Below are positions 16,644-30,366 of a DNA stretch of 64,000 bases, one piece after another. The notes beneath the pieces were generated by a model. That model ran no database searches and was not told the origin of the DNA. It saw only the letters and a list, made by a program, of their open reading frames with translations. How positions within the stretch are numbered: the first letter of the stretch is position 1; the number at the start of each line of letters is the position of its first letter. The stretch is from Branchiostoma belcheri. Taxonomy: Eukaryota; Chordata; Leptocardii; Amphioxiformes; Branchiostomatidae. The position numbers and the translations under genes were made by a program. The stretch lies in assembly GCF_001625305.1 (NCBI RefSeq), contig NW_017803910.1, positions 310,001 to 374,000 of the forward strand, in the 5' to 3' direction.

Positions 16644-19600
16644 TCACAGGGAAGTCACCTCCATGTTCTCTGAGACAGAACCATTTTCTGCACTTCCAGG
16701 TGAATCATGGGAGTACGCCTGATTCACTTCGCCGTTTACTTCGTAGCTCTCGGATCGTTTTGGATTTCTCCTAGAATAGTAGATATATACAACGTTATCA
16801 AAACCTTATAAAAGCTCTAGTTCGCCGGCAATGATACAGAAAATTGTGTTTTCTGAAGATGTTCCTTAAATAACAAAGTTTCGTTGTTGTTGATGTACTC
16901 ACTTTCCGAAGTTTTCCCCATCCTCCAGGGTGACCGGAAGCTCTGCTCCGAGCGTCTCCGGTAGAAGCAGCGCTGCCAGGGCGGCCAGAAAGGACAGCGC
17001 TCCGAAGATGATATAGGGCAGAGGACCCCACACGCTCTTGGAAAATTCCATATACGGTGAGATGATCCCACCTACACGGGCAAACATGGTCGAAGCTCCC
17101 ACGCCAACATTCCTGTGGAATAAAACATGCCAAAAACAACAGTTGAAAACCTAAACTAGCTTAAAACAGTGTAAACGATTAAGATCAATAATTGGAGCTA
17201 AGCTAGCTGCTTACATATGTGTGGTATGACAAATACATGTATATTATTGCAGCATGTACCTGACCATAGTTGGATACAGCTCCGCCGTCCATATGAAGAT
17301 AGTGTTGAAGCAAGCAGTGACGCCGAACTTACCAATCATGGCCAGGGTAATGGACAATGGGTTCAGGTCTGAAACAACATGAGGAGGATTACTGCTTCAG
17401 GGATATATAAAAGTAAAGCCCTGGCATATCAATATGCAATCAATGTGTTCTATCATATTTTAATTGGAATCTAGACATTAAATGAGGTTGTACTTACGTT
17501 CGGGTAGGTATGGCGCTGTGAGGAATGGACATATTATACAGCCCACAGCCCCGATGATCATGTAACCGGCATGTGTCTTTGGTCTGTAACAATACGTTAA
17601 TCGACATTCCGCCATACCAGAACCATGATGACCATATAAGAGAAAATCAAGGCATAGAATTAAGCTGTCCAAGAAGCCAAATATTCACAATTCTCATGTT
17701 TGTTGACTTATGATATAGACTGTATCTAAAAGCACCAGCTCTATGACCCCAATCATTTTTCTTTGACATTCGTTCCAAGATCCAATACACATGATCTTTC
17801 CTTACCTTCCAAACGTATCTACTATATAGACAGACGAGATGTACGCTGGTATTTCCACCGCACCGCTGATGAAGAAGTTGAGGTAGTCGTCTCCTCCAAG
17901 GTTGGAGGTGTTGAGGGACAGGCCGTAGTACACTAATGAAATCACCAACCTGAAAATCACGAGATACGTTAACATACAGCTGGCGTTTACTATTGCAACC
18001 AGTAATCTACAATTAAAATATTTTCAAGCGTCTGCCCTAATGTATACTGAACACTTCAACTGTCAATCTGTCATGCACATGTACAATACAAATAAATATA
18101 TGTTTGCTTTGTAACAAGGCAAGGAAGACAAGGCAAGGATGTACTTTACAATTATGATAAAACATGCAGATGTGCAAAGGTGCACAAGGAGAGGGACGAT
18201 CCTCCAGAGAATAAATTTTAGGGTACGAAATTTAGTATATACTACTTTACATTGCAATCAAGACTATGCAGGCCATCTAATCTAATTCATTGCTGGCATG
18301 TTACATCAAAAATAAAGGCTCTTTCGTCATGAAATGTTCAGCTTACGTCAAACGACTCAAAATCAAGTCATTTTGACTCACCAATTAAAAGAAATTAGCA
18401 GAGACTTTTTCGCCATGTTGGGTGTACGCACAAGGTCGATCACGGTATATGTTCTGTCACCCTTCGGCTAATGACAAGAATAGGATAGAAAGAAAACGAC
18501 TGAAACATTTCTCATTATCGTTGCAGAGCAATGATCCATAATGTCTTTTACACACCCGTGACTGGATCAAGTACATGTAACGTTATATGTTATATCAAGA
18601 GTGTTTTGCATCAAATTAGGTTAATATTCAAATCTTCTGTGTTGGTCAGAGTATTTCCAAAAACAGTATGATTTGGGTGAACTGCATGCAACACTACCAT
18701 TGCCTTTTATTTCGCTTGTATGTTGTCTATTTTGTTATTTAATAAAAGGAAAATATAGCTACTATTGCACAATAATTTCATATCTTTACCTTCTGAATAT
18801 CGGTGTCCTTGGTTGTGAAAACCTCATCAGGCAGTGTGACCCCATTGACCTTGGCTGCCTTTTGTATAATGGCGGCCACTTCCTCGTCACGACCTTTGGA
18901 CAGCAGCCATCTTGGAGACTCAATGATCAATCTACAAAATAATGCAGCGTGTGTACCGGTAATTCATTGTTCTTGACATTACTGACACAGAATAGAATAT
19001 TGTGCATTTTACATGTACATAAGTCAGGAGAGGTAGGAACCATCTAAGTTGAAGAAAGAGATCAAATTAAAGAATAAATTGTTTCAAAACCTTGCTTGTA
19101 AATAAGATACTTGAAACTTTACAATAGTCTTAGAATAGAATTCATTCCACTCACGGATAGGCGAAGAGGAAGACTGCGTTTGGTACACTGATGACAAGTT
19201 GTAAAGTCCTCCAGTCCCTGATGAAGTACGCTATGAGTGCCAGCAGCATAAACCCAATGGCAAAAAAGATCTCAATGAGAGTTCCTGTCCATGTTCTCAT
19301 GCTGGGAGCCACCAGTTCTGTTCCTGGATATGTGCAGTAGGTAATGTTATTACCTCCAGGACAAATTGAGGTATTCTTTACGTGTGTCTGTGTGTGTGCC
19401 AAAGAATGAAACAAATTTCTATCGCATCTTGATCATGAGCGTCTTAGGCTGAACCTCTAATATTCAATACAGGAGATAGTGAATATACTGTCACTCTCGA
19501 AGTAAATAATTTCCACTGAAACACCTCACAAGTTTTATAGAAATTTGTTCAATAATTTACCTATCACAAAAGACGACAGGAGCACAGCAGAAGTGGAGGC

Positions 19601-21422
19601 GCCGACGATTGCTCGGAAGACGACGAACAGCGTATAGTTGGGAGAGAACGCAACAGCTACTCCGAAAACGAGCTGGATCAAGATGCCCAGGAATACGGTT
19701 TTCTTCCTTCCTATCCTAAGACGATACCAACATTGATATAAAAAGATGAATTGATATTATACAAGTTGTACATTTGATAAAAAAAAAACAATGTTTTATC
19801 TAGATTGTATTTAGCTTACTTTTTAATTAGAAATTGTGCCTGTCACAGAATGAAAGAAATTGTGTTGAAATTGATATTAACTTGGCATCGATGTGATATG
19901 GACCAATGTTTAGTAAAACCTTGCAATCATAGCTACACCAGTAGGTAACATACTGCAATCAAGCTGCCAATGAAATACTCAATGCTGGGGTAAAATGCGG
20001 TACTTGCATCAGCATAAGTATATGTATATATGTATTCTAGAAAACATAACGTACATATCTGAGAGTTGTCCTGAGCCAACAGCTCCGATCAGCACCCCTA
20101 CCATAAACATGGACTGGGCGAACTGGTTCAACTCACTGCTGTCACAAACCAGGTCAAACTGGATAGAAATAATTAAAAAGGAACGTCTATCGTTAGAAAG
20201 TTGTGTGAATGAAAAGTAGCATGGTAATTGTTTTCAGCAATTTTGCAATACATATAGTTAGCTCTTTTCGTATATACTATTGTATTTTTGCTATGTATAT
20301 GTATATATGGTATCATTAACAGTAATTATACTACTAGTTTGTAGGGGGTCCCACAGAAACACAAGGTATCTGGCCTCACCTGTAGTGTTTTCTTATCATA
20401 ATTCTAATTGTGATTGTTATCAATTATTTTTCTTAATCCCCAAAAATGATCAAGATCAAAATAACAATCTCCCCAAGATTTGTTTTTCAAATGATCAAAA
20501 TCCATGTGCATCGTAATGAATGAATCCTCCCCTGGCTTCTAGTTAACAAACAAAACATCATCAATATATTCCTAACATTATTAGCCATACAGGTACTGTT
20601 GGAAAATAAATACCCTTGAACAATGAAGAATTCAGATGTTTCCATGCATATGTTTTTGAAATGATACCATATCTTGTTTTTAGTTAGGTTTTAAGTTATT
20701 TTGGTTGCAGTTGCAGTTGCAGCTACTTGCTCGCATACCTCAGTGAAAATGCTGCTGTGATACTGGCTCGTGTCGTACCAGTAACCATGGTTACATGATG
20801 ACGTGTTCACGCTATCGAAGTAGCCGAGAGCCGTTTCGTTGATGGCATCAAAGGGGCATTCCACTGTCACCAGGCTTGAATTTCCAACGATATACCTATG
20901 AGAAGTGCAAGAGAACAAATGTATCGACATTGTTATGATCACAATTTGGCAGAATACATGCAGGGCCGCCAAACCAGTCATCAGTTCAAAAAGAATGTAT
21001 ATAAATAAATGTATATGTACCTCATTCATTGGTTCACTAGCTACCTAACTAACTAAAAGAAATGTACATTCGTCTCTCTTCAAGTTGCAGTTACACACAG
21101 CTTAAATCCCTGACTTTATCTGAATCCATTCACTTGCTAACAACACGTACCTCTGACAGCCGGAAACTTGCCATTCTCTGGTTTCTTTGTCCTGTTCCCA
21201 TGGTATGGAATAGTTCAGCGCACAGCTGTAGTTCTCTGTCCCAGGCTCGGCGTGACGTATCTCAGGGACGTTACAATGGAACGCCACCCTGGCGTCCAAA
21301 AACGCCATCGCAAGCATGTGCATAGATACCGGCAACGTCAGAACGCATGTTAGGCAGTAGATGAGTTTTTGGTACTTTCCAAAAGCCCCCAGATACACAA
21401 GAGCGCCGTCAAAGTCGACCAT
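16644..21422 (-). CDS. SLC22-like: SLC22-type organic ion transporter, gene D (complete, 586 aa)
   Basis: Exons: 21422-21151, 20895-20739, 20158-20055, 19715-19561, 19323-19155, 18931-18790, 18467-18382, 17949-17806, 17583-17498, 17368-17260, 17112-16903, 16770-16644 (1761 nt with stop). Exon lengths 1 to 11 match gene C exactly (272, 157, 104, 155, 169, 142, 86, 144, 86, 109, 210). The same signatures are present: MVDFDGAL start, sequon-bearing loop after TM1, [32 protein letters not shown] and [20 protein letters not shown]. The tail differs and ends ENMEVTSL. Very close to C and E in exons 5, 6, 10 and 11, which suggests recent duplication or gene conversion. Same predicted role as C; substrate unknown. 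Confidence 0.94.
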
Positions 21423-22360
21423 TTTGGAGTGGCGGTAGAGAAGCCGTGTTAAGTTTCTGACACGCTGACCTTTACAACGTGCACTTGCACGTGTACTCGT
21501 ACTTTGTACTGATTGCATGATAATCTGCCGACGGACCCATAAAATATTTACAGTTTACTATAGATACCTGACCATGTGTATTGATACCCAAGCCTTGGCT
21601 TTGCTTAGGTAATGGCTTCTATAAGCCTCTGACGAAGCTTTACGCGACACTGTGAAGCTTCTGAATTGAGAAAAAATAAATGCTGCAATCAAACAGCGAC
21701 ATGACACTTTATAGTATAAGTACATAATATTATGTTGGATAACCAATCTAATCATGGACTTTTCTAAAAATCGACATTTTACACTGAAGTTGGCACCTTG
21801 TCTGTAACCCTTTTGATTAAGTATTTCCCTTGCAAATATTTCAACCTTAATAAGTGTTGAATTTGTCATTATGATAGTGATGTACTTGCACGATGTGGTA
21901 CATATATGATTGTCAATAAACTTTTAAGTGCAAAGGTCGACTCTTAGTGGTTTGCATACATTTGATTTTTCAAGATTCAAAATATATACATTTATGTAGA
22001 TAATTTCCTTGACGAAGGTAATATCATTATTTGCATATGACACAGCTACTGGTACAGCTACCTCAGTAATTTATTTACCGTGTCAGTACGTGATAAGGAA
22101 GGTGATAAAAGCTGATAGTTCCATGCAATTTACATGCATGTTATCGGCATGTACAAGGAGAGCGCTCGAGAATACAAGTGTCTTAATGCAATGGCTGATG
22201 TTTAACGTTATTTCAATAATAAAAGTTACAATGCTGAAAGTGTGTCAGGGTCACATGAATCTTATGAGACCTAGGATCAATATTTCTTAGACTTAGACTT
22301 TTTATATGGCCAGTACATGGAGGAAGAGAAAAACGTTGTTTTTTAGTGGCGACCCTCCAG
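21423..22360. other. Intergenic space between genes D and E
   Basis: Non-coding; duplicated counterpart of the C-D spacer, as shown by three similar blocks. The part near 22256-22360 resembles the sequence after the stop codon of D and is probably the 3' UTR of gene E. Nothing else recognised. Confidence 0.7.
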
Positions 22361-25300
22361 TCACAGTGAAGTCACCTCCATGTTCTTAGAGACAGAACCG
22401 TTTTCTGCACGTCCAAGTGTATCATGAGAGTATGCCTGATTCTCTTTGCTTCCGTTTGCCTCGTAGCTCTTGGCTCGTTTCGGCTTTTTCCTGGATAAAT
22501 ATGAGATATGCACAGCGTTATCAAGACATATTTTATATAAAAAGCCTATTAGTAAGGTAACAATGATACAGCAAATTGTGCTCTAAATTCAAATTCTAAC
22601 GTTTCTTGCTCCCCCACTCCAATAAAATGAAACAAAAGACATTTTTATTCAAACGACACCTTGTCTGTATCAATTAGATGTACTCACTTTCCGAAGTTTT
22701 CCCCATCCTCCAGGGTGACCGGAAGCTCTGCACCGAGCGTCTCCGGTAGAAGCAGCGCTGCCAGGGCGGCCAGAAAGGACAGCGCTCCGAAGATGATATA
22801 GGGCAGAGGACCCCACACGCTCTTGGACAGCTCCACATACGGGGAGATGATCCCACCGAGACGGGCAAACATGGACGATGCTCCCACGCCAACATTCCTG
22901 TGAAAATTGTGAAAAATGTTGTGAGTGCTGCTTCCTTCAAAGAACAGCTGATGTTTTACAAATCATTTGCTTTTGAAAGAACATTTCTTATTGACTTGGC
23001 CATGGTTATATAATTAAAGCTATCACTGTCAGTTATGTATGCTTTATAGCTATAAGACATTGTGATCAATACATAGATTCTGGATTGATGTTGATGTGAT
23101 TTTGGTTAAGCAATAACTAATATCCTTTGTTCCAGCAAACAATGATATCTGATTGTATCTTTTCACAATGTACTGTATAAAGAAAAGCCGCGAACCAGTG
23201 TTCATCAGCCTTCTATCGGTGACCATACCTGACCATAGTTGGGTACAGCTCCGCTGTCCACAGGTAGATGATGTTGAAGCCGGCAGTGACGCCGAACTTA
23301 CCAATCATGGCCAGGGTGATGGACAGTGGATTCAGGTCTGAAACAACATATTGTAAAACAGTGTTAAATGCTATCGTTTAGACCTGGATAATGGAAATCA
23401 TCTCACCATACAAGTCAGCCCACTCTTCTTACAACGAAAGGTACCTACATTTTGCTACAATTCTTGCAATTCAGTTATTATGGCATGTATCCTTTCTTGC
23501 TACGGCTCTTCGTCCAACTAAGCCATTAAAGCCAGTATACCCAAATGAGTATCCTTACACCAAGCCATTAGTACATTACTTACGTTCCGGTAGGTAGGGC
23601 GCCGTGAGGAATGGACATATTATACAGCCCACAGCTCCGATGATCATGTAACCGGCATGTGTCTTTGGTCTGCAAGAAAAAATTACAACCAGTTGAGCTG
23701 GTCATAGTCATGTACTCCTTCAGAATTGACCCATTAGAAGTTAAAGAAAAGATTTGCTCATTGCTCTTGTTTATTTTTATTTCTGAAATATTTCTACCTT
23801 CCAAACCAGTCAGCAATGTAGATAGACGAGATGTACGCTGGTATTTCCACCACACCGCCAATGAAGAAGTTGAGGTAGTCGTCTCCTCCCAGGTTGGAGG
23901 TGTTGAGGGACAGACCGTAATACACTAATGTGATCACCAACCTAAGAGAGACAACTGTCATTTTATAACCTTGTATTTAGTATGCTTACTCTACTCTAGT
24001 TTAGAGAAAAGTCTGAGTACTCAATGACTATTCATAAAAGCACATGTTCAGCAGGAAATCACCTAAATTGCATTGTTATCATCTTGTTTACCAACGACGT
24101 ATGCCAAATTACACGATGCCTTATGAGCAAAATCCCTAGGTCAGTCACACACTTGTAACGGTTAAATGTTCAAATCGATGCGATTCAGTCCTTACCAGTT
24201 GAAAAAAATCAGTACAGATTTTTTGGCCATGTTGGGTGTCCGCACCAGGTCAATGATGGTGTGCGTTTTCTCATCTTTAGGCTGCATAAAAAAATGAATT
24301 AGTTTTCAGAAGTACATGTACGTACAAAGAAAATTATGGAAGTAAAGTTATATACAGATTATGAAAAAGATACATATAGATAGAAATAGACATATGTAGA
24401 TATATAGATATAACTTTATATATACCTGCTTGTCCTCAACTTTCTTTGTTGTGAAGACCTCATCTGGCAATGTGACCCCATTGACCTTGGCTGCCCTCCG
24501 CATAATGGCGGCCACTTCCTCGTCACGACCTTTGGACAGCAGCCATCTTGGAGACTCGATGATCAAGCTGTAAACGAAGGAATAACGTGAACGATGCATT
24601 CGTTAGATACCAAAATACGCAACTTTTAACTATATTCAACACGATATTGACGCGGAAAAGCTGGAGCTAAAATATCCTAATTCATGGCTATCAATACAAA
24701 TTTAGCTCTATAATTATCTATGATGTTCGCATTGATTTCCACTCACGGATAGGCGAAGAGGAAGACTGCGTTTGGCACACTGATGACAAGTTGTAAAGTC
24801 CTCCAGTCCCTGATGAAGTACGCTATGAGTGCCAGCAGCATGTAGCCAATGGCGAAGAAGATCTCGATGATAGTTCCAGCCCATGTTCTCATGCTGGGAG
24901 CCACCAGTTCTGTTCCTGGATTATAAAGATGGAATTGTTTTAAATTGTGTTAATTGTGAGAGTAATGATGACCACTATTGCAAACATGTAATAAAAGAAA
25001 ATTTTATGTACGCGCCATAGAATCTATTGCATTGCTAGCTCTTAAACTCGTATACACTTTTCTCAATACATTATGCAGACTATGATAATGACTTTCATTA
25101 GGTGTATGTAAAAGACAATTGCAAATGACACAAAGACTATGTGCAAAGTCATACTGGCAATACCGAAGAGGAACTATGGGCATTTATTGTTATGGATAGG
25201 ACATGCAGCTGTATTTAATAATAAAATTGATCTTGGCAGTCTGAGGATATGATAAGAGATACGAAATCAATCTCAAATCATTGTCCAAGGAATGTTTAGA

Positions 25301-28300
25301 CAGAGCGACTTTCATACCTATGACAAAACCTGGCAGGAACACAGCTGACGTAGTGGCGCCGACAAGAGCTCGGAACACGACGAAGAATGTATAATTCGGG
25401 GAAAACGCCACAGCAACACCGAATCCCAACTGGAGGAACAGTCCGATGAAGAGGGTCTTCTTTCTGCCAATCCTACAAGTCAGTGTGCAAATAGGATGGA
25501 AGAAAAATGTCAAAAGGTCTTCACAGAACTTAGATATGAGCATTATTCTGCATCAATGGACTAATCACTAATGGTTATAACTATGATGAGAACTTACTGA
25601 AGATTACATCTCTAAGATCATTGTCTTCCCTGCAATATTAATGTAGCTCTTAGTGGCAACAAACTGGTTGTAGTGGGTAAGATGGTCGGGAAAGACGGAA
25701 GAGTTACAGGATAAAACTAAAAACAATATGTGTAGAAGTACTTCTACATTTATATTGTAGAAGTATAGTTGCTGAATTCTCAATAAGGCCATGTTGATTT
25801 CATTATATGGATGACATCCGCGCGCGCATGAATTTTCGGCCGTTTCCCAAAAAAAAGAAAGTTTTCAACCATACTGTAAATCGTACAAAACAGTTGCAAA
25901 ATGAGCAAAAATATACCATAAGTTACAAAAAAATTAATAAAAACTATACCAATGTCGTAGAATGCCAAAATCAAACGAAAAAAGACGAAATTGTAAAGAA
26001 ATGAACTTGAAGACTAGATTATTCGCCAAACCATATTCTGTGCCATTTGCTCAACCCTCATGACCACGTAGATTTCATAATGAAAAGAACTTTTTTTTTT
26101 GCACAACTTTTTTTTTATTCGCACGCGCGCATCAGTTTTGGGGCTCCCGGAGGATGTCATCCATATAATCAAATCAACATGGCCTAAGACGTATTTCTTG
26201 GTTGGAAAGCTTTACTGTGCTGTGTACTTTAAGATCGTGTAACTCAATACCAGATTTGAGATTTGAGACTTACAAGTCTTAAAATGTATAAGATTTTGGG
26301 TAAGTAAAATTTAGCATGGTGTGACGTACATGTCCGAAAGCTGCCCGAAGCCAACAGCTCCAATCAGCACCCCCACCATGTACATGGACTGGGCGAACTG
26401 GTTCAACTCACTGCTGTCACACACCAGGTCAAACTGGAAAGCAAAACAAACAACTTGTAAACATACACGTAATCGGCAAAGGATTATGGTGTCACGGTTG
26501 TGTTTGCTTATGATATAAACCTTTTTAAGTTCGTGCCAGAAAACTAATTGGCACATGGCACTGTAACTATATAACTTTGTAATCGATCTTCAAACAGACT
26601 CTCCCGGGTGACATAACTTCAAACACCGGTACCGGACAGACGTTTAAATTGTTTGCGTTTGCACCTTAGCTTCTCAAGGTGGCAGACAAAGGGGGAAGGG
26701 GCCAGCTCAGGTCAAACGTCTCAGCTAGCGCAAATGGCGCAGGCTTACTGGGACTCACAATACATGACAATCATCTCATTGTCGCCTACTATAACAGCCA
26801 TGATCTTGTAAGAGGGCGTAAAAGCAAGGTTGCATATCTTTGTTAGTTATGTGAAGTTTCGCATGTTACCAGATGAAATAATTAAAATAAAGACTACACA
26901 AAATCTACCTCGCGCAACCCAGCGCTGTATTTCACGTCTCTAGCTTGACACTAAAAACTATTTGCTGTCAACGACCAAACAAGTATTAGAGTGGGCGGAA
27001 CGTTAAACCGGTTCGCGCCAGTTTGGGTCAAAGCAACCTCGGCAGATAAAGCAGGTTCCATGGGGGCGGAGCTTATAAAAATGGGAAGCTTGTTAATTAT
27101 TTCAAGAAGATAATTCTAAAACGACTTCCGGATTCTGAGCCGATTCAACCCTAATTACTACAATACCACCTTGCCACCTTATTTATAAAATCAATTGTTG
27201 AAATTACCACCTGATTTGCATAGCTGATATAACTTTCTTGGCAAAGGTAAAATGCAGGATGGCGAAAATTGCACAGATTCATTTGCCCCACATTGGGCTA
27301 TATCGTGACGTACCTCTGTGAAGATGCTGCTGTGATACTGGCTCGTGTCGTACCAGTAACCATGGTTACAAGATGATCTGTTCGTACCATCGAAGTAGCC
27401 GAGGACTGTTGCATTCACGGCATCAAACGGACAGTCAACCGTTGCCAGGCTGTCGTTTGTAACGGCATATCTGCCACAGAGAATAACATGATTGATTAAG
27501 CATCGTCATAGTCCATCGTTGTGATAGATAGCCCAAATTTACGTCCAAGCTGATACATACGTTTTTGAAATTACTATTAAGCAGGACAGCTCTCAACTAC
27601 GATAATAAACATACAATAACGCAAGCAGATATAAAATTCAAAAACTAAGGTGAAAGTTAAAATATGACACTACTACAGACCATTTGCTGTGTTAACTCGT
27701 TTAAAGTCATTTTAACTAAACCTTCTATCAAAGCTATTAGCATTGCTTCTATATTTACACTTCTTGCAGCTTATCAAAGCATAACGGGAGTTGAAAATAT
27801 AGACATGTACTACAACTTGTCATGGCCGGCTTGCTCAGTAAACAGTACAAAGTGAGTGACGTGCACATTGAAATATTTAATCAATGATTAATCACACTAC
27901 ATGGGGCGCAACTTAAGGTCGCAGTACTAGTGGCGATGTTTTCCGGCCATGTTACATAACTTGATCATTACGTGTTCTGGGCTACTTGTAATGTAAAGTG
28001 GCAAAGCTTGTATTACTCTAACGCCTTACATGCCACTGTTCCTTGCGTGGCAAGTTTCCCGCCAATCTAGACGACATAAGTTTGATATATGTTGATGCGT
28101 ACGAGTAGGACGTCGACGTTAAGCAACTTAAAGATATATTAATGATCATTAATGATTACATGCCAACGTGCCCCTGTGTTGTCCTTAAACAAGCGGAATC
28201 ATCGTTCTGATGCAATCATGACATAGCTAAAAAGGAAAGCCAAATTGAAACGTCGTCGACAACAAATCCCCTTCCCTGAATTTTAGCCAAACATGAAATG

Positions 28301-29372
28301 GAAGAAAAGAGACAGCCTAACATTTGGGGTACATTTTGGGTTTATTAGGTCGAAAGTTCAATGGGCGTGTAACAAATATTTGCAGGCGTCTCCATATTTA
28401 CAAAGCGGGGGGCCAAAAGTTTGACTATCTTATCAAGAACATGGAGAGGTACAGAGGGGAGGTCATGGAGAGGGGTTAGCGATTATGAAAAACATTATTC
28501 AATTACATATTACGGATATATTATACTTTTATGATTGGTTGTAAAATGTACATTACAGATATCTTTAATTTGTTTGTATGCTTCTCGACTTGTCGTAAAG
28601 ACTCGTGGTTTAATTTTCTTTCCTTTGAAAATTTTGAACGCAAGTTGATTAGAACAGTGACAGAAAAGTTGGTGAGGAGTTGATCCCGCTTCTGAACAAC
28701 AAACGGGCGACATATGATGCAACACTATCTTGAACCCGGATGTTGCATCCAGAACCGTGCTTTATCCAGAACCATGCTTAAGCACGGTTTTGGATAGTCC
28801 ACGCGTATCCAGAACCGTGCTTGGGGCAAATCTGCGTTTCTAAAATCCAGAGCGTTCTCGTAATTCAGAACCGTGCCCGATCCTAACCGTAACCCAGTCT
28901 GGATTACCTAGTAGAACTAGATAGACACGGTTCTGAATACAGTACCGGATCATCCTGCTACTTTTGTCCTTAGGATGGGACGTTATTCAAAGGTTGCACA
29001 TGTAATATGTTTACGTTAGGCTTAAAAACTTACAGGCCGTTACATATGAGTATGTCAGGGTATCACAGTTGTAATTTGTATCGTGGAGAAATGTACCTAC
29101 CTGCTGCAGCCCGATACTTTCCATTCTTTGGTCTCTCTGTCTTGTTCCCATGGTATGGAATAGTTCAGCGCACAGCTGTAGTTCTCTGTCCCAGGCTCGG
29201 CGTGACGTATCTCAGGGACGTTACAATGGAACGCCACCTTGGCGTCCAAAAACGTCATAGCAAGCATGTGAAACGACACCGGCAGCGTCAGAACGCATGT
29301 TAGACAGTAGATGAGTTTTTGATACTTTCCAAACGCACCGAGATACTCAAGAGCGCCGTCGAAGTCGACCAT
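22361..29372 (-). CDS. SLC22-like: SLC22-type organic ion transporter, gene E (complete, 587 aa)
   Basis: Exons: 29372-29101, 27470-27314, 26433-26330, 25472-25318, 24915-24747, 24567-24426, 24281-24196, 23941-23798, 23669-23584, 23337-23229, 22897-22688, 22490-22361 (1764 nt with stop). Same phases and exon lengths as C and D. Conserved features are the [19 protein letters not shown] start, first-loop sequons, the MIGRKK loop 2-3 signature, ESPRWL after TM6, YYGLSLN in TM7 and PETLG after TM12. The tail contains NQAYSHDT and ends in VTSL. Introns 1 to 3 are longer than in the paralogues: intron 1 carries a dispersed repeat and intron 3 a Harbinger-like MITE. It is the 5'-most copy of the array. 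Predicted plasma-membrane organic ion transporter; substrate not determinable. Confidence 0.94.
25787..26184. mobile_element. Harbinger-like MITE in intron 3 of gene E
   Basis: 398-bp element bounded by 33-bp terminal inverted repeats with one mismatch, starting GGCCATGTTGATTT and ending in ATGGATGACATCC. It is flanked by TAA on both sides (25784-25786 and 26185-26187). A 3-bp TAA/TTA duplication and GG-start termini fit PIF/Harbinger. The AT-rich interior has no transposase frame, so it is non-autonomous. Confidence 0.88.
28741..28950. repeat. Dispersed repeat with CAGAACCGTGC motifs, intron 1 of gene E
   Basis: Contains several copies of CCAGAACCGTGCTT in both orientations, including a 32-bp loop-less palindrome at 28764-28795. 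The part around 28873-28900 (CCGTGCCCGATCCTAACC) matches a second copy near 54055-54087 in the last intron of the STAT gene. Confidence 0.75.
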
Positions 29373-30366
29373 TTTGAACCGGGTCTTGTAGACCACTTGT
29401 TCCTGATAAGCTAAGTTGTGACCAGGTGTCGCTTCCACAGAAGCTCGAACTTTGGACTGTTTGGCGCGTGATGTTTGCTTGTGAAACTACTAATAGGATC
29501 TGTACAGGGGGCTATTGGTCATCCTTCGTACATGTCTTTACTTAAGGGTGTGGTTCCTTACGTTCAGAGTATAAGACGTTACTGTTCCACTAAGAAGTCT
29601 CTTACCAAGATGCCTGGCACTTGGAAACATAGCAAACATTTAATGGCACAGTGTATGTCAAGTATACGAATGATAATAGACACAGCCCCTGGTCCCATTT
29701 AAGCGTTAAAATCAATCCTCTGATATTTTCTTGCAAAGTAGAGCGTACACGTGGCTTTTCCTGGCCAAAGACTTTCCAACTTTGGTCAACGATGGAATTT
29801 TGTCACAGATACGCTTCGTATACATGTACGTAGCTCTGACTATATGTAAAGAACACGGCACTGTATTCATGTCATGATGACTCGCCAACTTAAGTCGTAT
29901 CCAACATAATATTGACACACAGGTAAAACACTGTGTTGCACAGCTAAAGCCCTGTCATACATTCAGGACACCCCTACGACGTTGCTGTCAACCATCAGAA
30001 TATTAGTCTCTCCCAAAATGGATCTAATGCTCCAGTAGACTCGCCATACTCTCTGGAGTGGTTGCCAACAGTTAGATCCCAAATTATAGCAGTTCTATTA
30101 AACTATAAAAATAATTATTTCCGAAGACTGCATTTTCTTGACTGTTTTGTTTTTCACTCTTACATTTCTACTGCTATTTCGTACCTCTTCTTCTCTTTGT
30201 TAGAAATGGCATAAGAATAATCTAGCTAATGTCGTGTTGTCAATGTGTGTGTCAAGGATATGAAAGAAGCCTCAGAAGCCCACAAATTTGGAGTAAAGGA
30301 ACACTCCAAAATGATTAAAAAACACCCTTAACGTTTTAATGGGATAACCTGTTAACAACACTGCCA
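29373..30366. other. Intergenic space between gene E and the hydroxylase gene
   Basis: About 1 kb. Should contain the promoter and 5' UTR of gene E on the minus strand at its left side and the hydroxylase 3' UTR at its right side. I see no further gene or repeat. Confidence 0.5.
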
